From: Lichtheimia corymbifera B2541
Lineage: Eukaryota > Mucoromycota > Mucoromycetes > Mucorales > Lichtheimiaceae
Direction of reading: 5' to 3'
Assembly: GCA_000697475.1 (NCBI GenBank)
Contig: JNEU01000590.1
Location: 1 to 64,000, forward strand
DNA length: 64,000 nucleotides
Below the pieces are notes generated by a model, which was not told where the DNA came from, ran no database searches, and saw nothing but the letters and a program-made list of their open reading frames with translations. This document shows positions 55,586-64,000 of the stretch, piece after piece. Position 1 is the stretch's first letter; every line of letters starts with the position of its first letter. The position numbers were made by a program, and so were the translations under genes.

Positions 55586-56281
55586 TCACTTTATGATACG
55601 AGTCATCATGCTATCCAGTGTTGTTTCCAGAACTTTTAAATCTTGTGGACGAGAGAGACGATGATCACCATCTTCTATCACATGCAAGGTTGCTACGGGT
55701 GAAAGAGACTGCTGTAATAAAAGTGCTTCAGAGAACGGAGCATCGGGATCCTGCCGACCATGTATCAAGTGCACCGGGCATTTAACATGGTCCTCCTTGT
55801 ACGACCATAGTGCTTTTCTTGAGTCAAGTAGCATTCGAATAGGTATTTCATAGTAGCCTTCCTTTGCATAAAGGGATGGACGACGCCAGATCTCGTTTTC
55901 GTTTTGAGTGGGAGCTTCTTTTAGCCATCGTTCTGTATTGTTGACAGCGCCACCGACACCAATGATACCTCGCACTTGATCAGGGCGTGCTTTTGCAAGT
56001 AGTAATGCCAACCATGTCCCCATACTCGCTCCCACCAGCACCAGTGGTTGATCTTGAGGAAGCATCGCAAGGCTTGTTTCAAACCACGTTTGTACAGATG
56101 CATCCGGTTGATGGTCCCATGCCATATATCCATATCCATGTTGCTTTGCATAATCACGTACACACTGAGCCTTGGCTGATGTCTTGCATGTCGACCGGTA
56201 TCCAGATATGAAACATAGCAACGTCGTGGTCGTTGTCGTTCCCAGGTGACCAGGAATGTGCTTGATCAACCCAGTTGCCAT
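55586..56281 (-). CDS. Alpha/beta hydrolase, ABHD10-like
   Basis: An intronless 231-residue serine hydrolase. Nucleophile elbow GASMGTW (LVLVGASMGTWLALLLA, residues about 92-108), acid Asp in HLIHGRQDPDAPF (about 180-192), and catalytic His in EDGDHRLSRPQDL (about 207). The N-terminal LLCFISGYRST, with the YAKQHGYGYMAWDHQ segment, resembles the short ABHD10-type family (acyl-protein or acyl-glucuronide thioesterases). There is no clear signal peptide; the N-terminus MATGLIKHIPGHLGTTTTT could be a weak mitochondrial leader. Its start is only 70 bases from the start of the next gene on the other strand. Confidence 0.88.
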   Translation of the reverse strand: MATGLIKHIPGHLGTTTTTTLLCFISGYRSTCKTSAKAQCVRDYAKQHGYGYMAWDHQPDASVQTWFETSLAMLPQDQPLVLVGASMGTWLALLLAKARPDQVRGIIGVGGAVNNTERWLKEAPTQNENEIWRRPSLYAKEGYYEIPIRMLLDSRKALWSYKEDHVKCPVHLIHGRQDPDAPFSEALLLQQSLSPVATLHVIEDGDHRLSRPQDLKVLETTLDSMMTRIIK

Positions 56282-56351
56282 TGCGCGTGTGCGTGTGTGT
56301 GAAAGATGAGCGAGTTTAATAACTCCACAGCATTCCTTTTTCTCGTTTCAC
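56282..56351. promoter_or_regulatory. 70-bp bidirectional promoter
   Basis: Only 70 bases separate the divergent start codons of the hydrolase (-) and the small gene (+). The segment holds CACACACGCACACG and a CT-rich stretch on the plus side, with no clear TATA box. It must contain both 5' UTRs and core promoters, or the leaders overlap. Confidence 0.5.
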
Positions 56352-56735
56352 ATGTCATCGCCATCCATCACCACCACCCCATTTCCACCTTCTCGCGACG
56401 ATAACACTGTAAAGTTACGACGTCAAGAAGCAGCTAATGCGTTGCAACGATATCCAGTACTTGCTTTGCACGCTGTTCGAAACGGCGAGGTAACTTTTCT
56501 TGGGTATAGTATTGTCCTTATCAGCATGACTCATTTCCTCCCAACAATAGTCGCCTGCCATGATGCGTCTCAAGTTGATGAGGTAAATTACAAAAGCATG
56601 TTGTGTATATATGTATTGGTTTATTCATTTCCATTTAGCATGATGAGTAATCGACCTTTACAGCCAAGCCATGCCACAGTCAAGTACAAAAAGGGTGGCG
56701 TTGCAAGGGCGTCATCGTCAAGTGATGCATCATAG
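56352..56735 (+). CDS. Small protein of unknown function
   Basis: Three exons give about 90 residues: MSSPSITTTPFPPSRDDNTVKLRRQEAANALQRYPVLALHAVRNGE, then (intron 56490-56550) SPAMMRLKLM, then (intron 56582-56637) SMMSNRPLQPSHATVKYKKGG...SSSDAS. Both introns are GT-AG and restore one frame, which supports a real gene. It is basic with one short predicted helix (QEAANALQRYPVLALHAV) and no membrane segment. I do not recognise a family. Confidence 0.6.
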   Translation: MSSPSITTTPFPPSRDDNTVKLRRQEAANALQRYPVLALHAVRNGEVTFLGYSIVLISMTHFLPTIVACHDASQVDEVNYKSMLCIYVLVYSFPFSMMSNRPLQPSHATVKYKKGGVARASSSSDAS

Positions 56736-56813
56736 TAATTGTAGCAAGAATGGGATACTTTGTTTTGGGTTTCTTTGATATTTACAAAAAGAGGGCGGGG
56801 GGATATGATATGC

Positions 56814-59800
56814 TTAGCTATTGAATAAAGGTTCGCACTTTTCCACAAGCAAAAGCAAACATTTAACATAGTCGATCAAAGCATTGGGCTGGTCTTGAGG
56901 GCCTAAGATACTATCCACATCCCACGAAGGCATCTTGCCCACACCCAGATTAAGATTGGACTTGAATGCTTCATCATGCAACGTGTAATACACCTAAATT
57001 GACGTTGTCAGTTTCCCCTCTTTGCATCCATTATATGAATATACATTACCTGAAAGTCGTACCACACTTCGCCCTTGCCAGTCAATCCGAGGAACTTTTC
57101 AGTACCATAGCCGTTTGAGGGTTGAAGTTTGATGGGCACTCGTTCCACACGTGTGATCTCGACAACAAAAGGAAAATGAATACGATAACGGGTCTTTTGC
57201 TTGTATAAAATATGATCCACTTCAAGGAAATCACGCACGTTCTCATATGTCAACTGGCTTGTAATGGGACTATACACATACAAATCCATTAGAAGATATC
57301 CTTCTTCTTCTTCTCTCTCAACTTACCATACTGAGATCTTTTTCAAAAATGTTGTATAGGGCTTGACATCGGGACGCCCTAATTCGTGAGTCGTGAGAGA
57401 CATTTGGAAATCGAATTTTCTATAACCCCATTTTAGTCATTGCATTCAATTGATATACTAGCCTGTTTACCTGTCAAGCGAAACCCAATCGATCTCAGCC
57501 ACTTTGGTCTTGCGTGTAATCACTTTTTTGAATTCGACGATACCCTGGTTCATGATGAGGACCACGGGTTTGTAAGGGAGAGCAGGTTGGTTGCGAGCCT
57601 TGGCATGGATCTCAAAGCAAGCTGTACGGTTGTATGGCTTGGGAAGAATTTCCGAGATAGGCGTGATGATCTCTTCATAGGCCGTTGTCCTATGTGTTAA
57701 GGGTAAGACACTGGATCATGAAGTGATCATATCACACTACTTACACATCATTGAAAAGAGGTCGAACACCATGCTCCTTGACAACAATGTCCTTGATTTC
57801 CCCAAATTCCCAAGTCTTGCGTTGGATCTCGCTCGTAAGATTCGTCCACAGCACTTTGCCAAGCCTATTAAAAAGATGATTTAGTCACTCGAACACAGTC
57901 TATGATATCGCTCCCTTACTTGGCTGACAATTGAATCTCACCACGGAATCCTCGAATACCATCAAGACTACAATACAATCATGTTAATATCCCTGTGTAT
58001 ACTCCTTTTTGGTACCACTTACGCTTCACTCAAGCCTGTCTGCATATTGTGCAGATTGTATTGCTTTGCCCTATATATACGCATAAATAGGTTGACCATA
58101 GCCTTTTGGCAAGTATCAACTTACTGTTCAAGCAAGGAAACAGGACCACCGTTGTCATTCCGAGTACTTTGTTGGGGCATGATACGCATGACACGACGTT
58201 GTGGTTGTTGCTGTGGTGGTGCCATGGTAGGTGTTGGGTATACGTCATGGTTATTGACTGGTAATGCTGGGAAATCTTCCGCGTTGGGTGACATGTTTGA
58301 ATAATTGTTGGTAGGTCGTGGCGTAGTAGGTGACAACATGGGTGCTCTAGTTCGACCTGTGGCAGCATAATTGTTACTGAATCCACGATCCTCGCCCCAT
58401 AACCCCTCACCATGCATGGATGATTGCTGTTGTTGATAGGTAGGAGCATTCATATATGCTGAAGGGGTTGGACCCGTTGCCATCCGATATCCTGGTGAGG
58501 GTTGCTGTTGTTGTGGTGCGGGACGCATTGCGTGTGCTTGTGGTGGTAGTTGCTTTTGTTGTGGAGGAGCTGCTGTACGAGGTGGAGCTGGACGTCTAGC
58601 TGGAACAGCAGCAGCAGCAACGGGCGCCATAGGTGCTTGATGTTGTTGTTGTTGTGGTGGTGGTGCCACAGGTACATCCAAGAGATCTTTTGGTTTCTGA
58701 AGTTGATTGGTGACAGGGTCCTTAAACACTGGCAACAAGACATAGTAAGGTCGTAAAGAATCCGCATACATCAAATCCACAAAGCTCTTGTGGGCATATC
58801 GGTTGAGGTTGGCAAAGTACAACCAATACTTGTCGGATTGTGTGGGATAATGGACGCATGGGACAATGATAGTAGGACGCCGACGTGCTTTCTATACACA
58901 ATGGTCATTCATTATATTAGTATATCATCAACAATGAACCCTTTCCGTATCGATACTCACATAAAGCTTTTGGATATTGCGAAATCGTTGTGCAGCCTCT
59001 TTCAAATCACGTTGACTGTAACCCTTGATGATGATTTCCTATATACACACGTATATGTCAGCTTATATTACTCTATCCAATAAATCACCACTTACTCGAT
59101 TGTTCAATTCACAGATGGTATCGGTTTCATCACCAACGACCTTGCAATAGTTGAGAGGCTGGCCATTGAGGGGATTGACACCTTGAAGCACCTCGGCTGG
59201 GTTTTGGATATTCTTTGAGAAAGCAAAAGTGTCCTCAAGCATATCATCCTCACTCTCGGAATCGTCCGTATCCAGGTAATCCAGCAAACTGGGTGCTGGT
59301 GCAGCCTTGGTCGATGCTGATGATGCAGCTGGTTTTTCTTTGGTATCATCTTCCAATTCTTCCAAATCCAATGGTCGTCCCACAATTTGAACCTCGGCCT
59401 TTGTTGGGGTTGATTCACCACGTGACATTGGTATTGGCGTGGATAAAGGAGTATCTCGTAAAGTGGTTGTGGTCGACAATGCTGCTGCAAGATCCTCTTC
59501 TTCCTCTTGATCCCTCTTTAGTTGCATGTTCTTTTCATAATCTTCGATCGTTTGGAAAGTGCCATTCAACATGTCGTCATCCATACTCTTGTACTATAGT
59601 GCATCATCCATCTATTAGTAACCTAAAGACGCGTCTGATATGATATATACTCACAAGATGGGGTAGCAAGCTGTACGTGATTTGCAATACGCTACATGTC
59701 ATATCAACGCGTGAGATGTCTCGCTCTCTCTTTTTTCCTATCACCCCTTTTTATACTCACGTCTCTTCCACTGCTGCCGGCGATCGAGAACTGACAGTGA

Positions 59801-60128
59801 AATACTATTCTATTGGTGTTAGTGGACCGTATGCGTGTTTCCTTGACCCTTCCAAAAAGCTTCACTTGCCTGATCCCTTGTGTCAAATGTGATTTTGGAA
59901 TTCTTGACTTCTCCAAGCTGCCTATTGGAATGGAACAATAAAGAACATTAGTTTGAATGGAATAAAAGTTGCCAATTCGATACGTACATGAGCTTCTTTT
60001 CGTATTTCTGATACATGGTCTCCGTGATATACACCACCGGAAACACCTTGAGGGTATCTATAGCAACAGTACATTGATAAGCAACGAGCAAGAGTGCATG
60101 GTAAAGAATGCTTACGGATCGTGGTCAT
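56814..60128 (-). CDS. KH-like RNA-binding protein with large C-terminal domain (gene 2)
   Basis: At least 13 exons. Start MTTIHTLKVFPVVYITETMYQKYEKKLMQLGEVKNSKITF (60128 to about 59892), YFTVSSRSPAAVEET, VLQITYSLLPHL, YKSMDDDMLNGTFQTIEDYEKN. Then comes an acidic region with DDSESEDDMLEDTF, a KH-like segment (LNGQPLNYCKVVGDETDTICELNNR), YWLYFANLNRYAHKSFVDLMYADSLRPYYVLLP and a long Pro/Gln-rich region (about 58130-58680). The C-terminal domain ends VWYDFQV-YYTLHDEAFKSNLNLGVGKMPSWDVDSILG...EKCEPLFNS at 56814. One intron (about 59887-59823) needs a GC donor (CAG then GCAAGT) to join TRDQ to YFTVSS. It is probably related to gene 1 at 45117-47216 (possible DUF7905 family). RNA binding is inferred. 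Confidence 0.7.
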
Positions 60129-61180
60129 TGTGGGTTTTGACAGGTGGGAGAGGAGAGTGAAAGGGAGGTGGAATCCTGCTGTTTCAAAATCCAGGCTGAT
60201 GTTGCCACACCCTAAAACTGATCTTTGCATTGCTGAGACAAATTTGCGTGATGGCAATTCATTGTCTTCCTGATATAGGCACCACCCAACCCATCCTTAG
60301 CTTGAAATAAAATGCTCATTATCCAGCACAATCACACATCAAAGTCATTGTTGTTTAGATTGGGAGCCAGAAATTTATCATGCATCAAGCATCACCGAGA
60401 ATGAGAAAAGTGATCTGTTATGTGGTGATGCTGCTATTTATGGTGGCGGCAATTGCAACAATATCAATACATAACAACGCCGGGGAAACCAGGCATACTG
60501 CTACATAAGATATAAGAGTGCTTTCAGTTGAACAAGAGGAGATACATACGAAACACTCGCTCGTTTACTATAATCAATCTTCAACCTTATCCTAGGCTAC
60601 ATCAAAAAAGGCCTTATAGTGGGCACTCATACAGCCACGTATCCTTTATGTACATCCATAATCTCATTACTTTTCATTATTGTATTATTCAATCCTTCTT
60701 ACACGAGATGTGGCGTTTTTATTTTCATCACATGATATGCCAAAAATGCTCAATCCAAACACAAAGCCATCGCATTACCCACAGTACGGACTACACAAAC
60801 CAAACTCCATCTCCTACTCGCAATGATCTCTCATATCTTTCATTCGCTGCATCATAAACAAGGCATTTTTAGAGTGTCATCATGATGGGTCAAGCCCTAT
60901 TACAGATACTACGCCAGTCATATTGTTTACAAGTCATCCATTCAAATCCTCTTTCATGGTGAGTGTAAGAATACATTGGTATCTGAATGAAGAAGGTGTT
61001 GGTCGGAAAGGATGCCAATATTTATGGTTGAAGATTAACCCACGATCCACTATGTTCAAAGTCATGTGACACTGACAACATTTTGGGTCAAAAGTGCGAT
61101 CATGCCTTTTTTTGAGACCTGGCATATGCAGTGTATACCTCCTCCTCCTCTTTTATTGACTACTCTCTTCCCACTGAAGC
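60129..61180. other. Intergenic; no gene seen
   Basis: Divergent upstream region of the KH-like gene 2 and the F-box gene. Open stretches are short and without motifs; the region is AT-rich with CATC/TCAT-rich pieces near 60640-60720. Confidence 0.55.
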
Positions 61181-62992
61181 ATGAATCGCCTCCCTCACGA
61201 AGTCATTCTCAACATTGTTTCGCAATTCGGACCCATGGACTGCATTGAATGCTATCAAGTCTCTGGACAATGGCGACACCTTTTGCCGTTATATGCAGCA
61301 CGACCTTGGCGAGATATCACCGTGGACGAGGACTCTTTTCGGATGTTTTCTTATGTCAATGTATTTGGGCGCTTTGTACGAACTGCAAGACTCAAGCTGA
61401 AGGTGCTTGGAACAATGATCACAGCCTTGGATCGATTAAAGTCATGCTCTTTGTTGGAGAAGCTTGGTAGGTGAAGAAGATGATGATGGATATGGTCAAT
61501 AGGACATCATTAACTAAACGCACACATAGAGTTACGAGATATCTATGTTACATTTCCCTATGCTATTCAAGCACAGTTGATCTCTTGTTTCAAGCGTTGG
61601 CGTATAGACACACTTTCCATCATCAATGTCCGGGCTCCCAAAGTGGATCTTACTGATTATATCGTGCTTGCAGCAAAATTCAATATCCCTCATGTTGCAT
61701 GTGTCGGCATTGGTGAAAGTGTTTTCGGAGCACCAGAATGGCAACTGCATTCCAGCAATCTCAACGCACTCGTTTCACTTGTCATCGATGCTCCAGCTAT
61801 GGAGCTGTGGAATACCAGAGCTTTGTTATCTTGCACCCCAAACATTGAATATCTGGAACTGGGTTTATCCTTCAGGGATGATGCGCTCATGTCATCTATC
61901 TTTACGCTGTGTCCCAAGATCACTCACATTCACCTGGATTACGACCTTGCGAGACCAGATGATGATATCTATCCCAGAGACTATTTGCAATTTCCAACCA
62001 AAGAAGCATCGGGTGGTGATCAAGAGGTTTATCCTGGTTTACGTTATTACTGGAATGGCATATCACCGTTTGATCAAGCTGAATACAACATGTTATTGAG
62101 ATACCAGTCAACTTTGGAGCTTGTTCGTGTTGGCCAATGTGACCCATCCAGCTTTCGCCCAGATTGGGAGACGTTTACAGCTTGCTTCCTACCTAACACA
62201 ACGCTCAAACACCTCGTATTACCGCTCTATCATCAGCACCTCGGCTCACACACTCAATACGAAGATGGATATGCCTGTTGGCTCAACGCGTGTCAAGGAT
62301 TGGAACACCTAGAGTTGCGTTCTATTTGGTATACGCTTGGAGCATCGATGATGCATACATTGGAACATCAACTCCCTTCACTTCGACGCATCGATGTGAC
62401 TTTTCCTGCATTTTCCCCCAACGTTACCGATAACCCTTGGTCGGGTAAAGGAGGAGGTCTCTTTTTAAACCAATTGCAGTTGCTAAGAGCACTCCGATAT
62501 CGTTGCAAGCACACGGATACCTTTAAAGAGCTGCATGTCGGCTTTCATGGACGACACAACATGTGCGATATGGCAACTATCCTTTCGATGGTGACGACCA
62601 TCCGTTCGCTTGAAAAACTCACTATAGAAGGCATTGATTATTATGTCTCTGATGATGAACCGGATATTGCGTGTCATGTAAAAAGGAATCGGAGGGTGGT
62701 GGACAGGGGCAGTAGTATCACGACTGCTGCTGCATTGTCGGGATCGCGAAATTCTCAGAAGGGGAGGGTGTCGGGTCACACACGCACACACACACACCAC
62801 ATTTCTTTATCCTGGAACAGCTGCCAAGCTTCCTCTCTTTCTGCCAAGCAACACCTTATATATAATATATACCATCTTTTGTATGCCCTATCTTGCACCA
62901 AAATTACTATACACTTTTCTATTCGCATGTCAAGGTTCAGCCCCGGTCTATCTCGCTCTCTTTTATTCCTCTCAACTCGGTCTCAAGAGTGA
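61181..62992 (+). CDS. F-box / leucine-rich repeat protein
   Basis: Substrate-recognition subunit of an SCF-type ubiquitin ligase, by family. Exon 1 starts with the F-box: MNRLPHEVILNIVSQFGPMDCIECYQVSGQWRHLLPLYAARPWRDI (residues 1-45). A GT-AG intron (61468-61528) leads to a long exon of irregular LRR-like units: NIEYLELGLSFRDDALMSSIFTLCPKITHIHLDYD, TTLKHLVLPLYHQHL, CQGLEHLELRSIWYTLG, LPSLRRIDVTFP, TFKELHVGFHG, IRSLEKLTIEGIDYY. After ...DDEPDIACHVK (about 62680) the frame stays open through low-complexity sequence to 62992, past the start of the next gene (62883). The true end is therefore probably near 62700 through an intron I could not place. Skp1 binding by the F-box is family knowledge. 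Confidence 0.82.
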
Positions 62993-64000
62993 TCAGATCG
63001 GCCTTCTCGTCGCTATTGGTAAACTACTGCTACATTCAGCTTCCCCATTAAGCATACGTTGCTGACACACACACAGCACCATTCATTTCTGCCATTGCAT
63101 GCCCGTTATGGACATCGTTAGCCGATAAGACAAAGACCCATCGCTATATCATGTGCATTGTTCATACGCTTGCAACACTTGCGATCGTCAGTGTCATGGG
63201 CATCTCGGTTGCAGTACAACATATCGAACCCGAAGGTGAACGAAGCAGTGTAACAGTCGCCTTGGTTACCATCACATCCGTTTGCTTTGCGTTCTTTGGA
63301 GTTCCTGTGGGTCCTTTGGTAGATGGTGGAGTGCTCAAGATTCTCGGTCGACACAAGGATCAATATGGTAATAAGGGATATTATGCAAGTAGTGGATGTA
63401 GCAAGTATCTAATTCTTCTCTAGGTCGACAACGCATGTTTGGATCTATTTCATTTGGTGTAGCATCTTCGTTGGTGGGCTTTATTACCGATTGGACAAAC
63501 GACATGAACGCCATCTTTTACGTGTATGCAATCTCAGCTGTTTGTTTCATTATGGTGGCAGGAAGCACGCAATTCAAAACGGAAAAGATTGATACACAAC
63601 GAGGCCAGTTGCTTTTACGACCTCCTCAATTCAAACCATCTTTTAATCGAACGATCGCTGCACCACGTCCATCTCCCTCTTCTTCATCCTCGACATCACA
63701 ACAACAACAAAAACAACAGCAAAGAAAGAGGATAAAACAGTTTCAGCTTGATTATGATGCCTACGAAGATGATGATTTCTTTACTGATGGCATGGAAGAT
63801 GATATGCAAATGCGCCAAAATGAAATTCAGCGACTGATCCAATTCGCTACGGAGTCCAGTATCATTGAAGCCGTCAATTTATCCAATCCACCAGCATCTC
63901 GACGTCGTTATTCCAATGTCACCGGTACCGATATGGATGAAGCTGCCAATGCTGTAAATGCAAGAACACCCACCAATGTGATTGAACTCTTACGCGATCC
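62883..64000 (+). CDS. MFS_1-like (MFSD6-type) transporter, partial
   Basis: Runs off the right edge. The N-terminus MPYLAPKLLYTFLFACQGSAPVYLALFYSSQLGLKSDQIGLLVAI is the family pattern (LxYFxxF...YLPxFYxxxGL...QIGxL). After an intron (63020-63078) come APFISAIACPLWTSLADKTKTHR, FFGVPVGPLVDGGVLKIL, then a second intron (63367-63423) and GRQRMFGSISFGVASSLVGFITD, NAIFYVYAISAVCFIMVAGST. From about 63590 a long hydrophilic loop (Ser, Gln and Asp/Glu-rich) separates the two six-helix halves. The second half lies beyond the window. Substrate unknown. Confidence 0.85.

Overview
Organism. This is nuclear DNA of a filamentous fungus, most likely Mucoromycota and probably Mucorales. The evidence is many short (about 45-65 nt) introns, intron-split conserved eukaryotic genes (TAF12, RIB7, Skt5/Chs4, TIA1-type RRM protein, Yippee), a Phk-type hybrid histidine kinase, Zn2Cys6 and HMG-box regulators, F-box and MFS genes, an intronless-ORF non-LTR retrotransposon, and a gamma-secretase PEN-2 gene, which points to an early-diverging fungus. 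The genus is not determinable from the sequence alone. Layout: (1) 1-9.9 kb is repeat-rich. An apparently intact-frame non-LTR (LINE) element on the minus strand runs off the left edge. Beside it lie decayed DNA, a 370-bp foldback built from the LINE 5' end, and copy A of a composite dispersed repeat. (2) 9.9-14.1 kb holds two broken minus-strand genes: an unrecognised one, and a hybrid histidine kinase that has lost its central half including the H-box. (3) 14.9-25 kb is ordinary gene space: Skt5/Chs4 chitin-synthase regulator (-), ankyrin/dilute protein (+), TAF12 (+), hexose-type transporter (-). (4) 25-39.5 kb is a second accessory block. It has an array of about 160/193-bp monomers with composite-repeat copy B, tRNA-Ser(UGA), and a 2.7-kb tandem duplication of an ACS/Dal5-like transporter gene with composite-repeat copy C (inverted) exactly at the junction. 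(5) 39.5-64 kb is dense gene space: MAPEG-like protein, TIA1/Pub1-like RRM protein, PPR-like mitochondrial protein, KH-like/large-domain protein, Zn2Cys6-PAS factor, RIB7, PEN-2, HMG-box factor, Yippee, alpha/beta hydrolase, a small orphan, a second KH-like/large-domain protein, F-box protein, and an MFSD6-like transporter cut by the right edge. How it fits together. Gene order shows no pathway cluster; the genes are mostly single housekeeping or regulatory units. The two accessory blocks share one repeat system. A monomer of about 100-190 bp forms the 5' end of the LINE (including the first ~50-60 codons of its ORF1), both arms of the foldback, two tandem arrays, and the head of three composite elements. 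That shared system is the most unusual thing in the window. A second theme is GC-AG introns beginning GCAAG, at least three of which are needed to rebuild reading frames on the right side.
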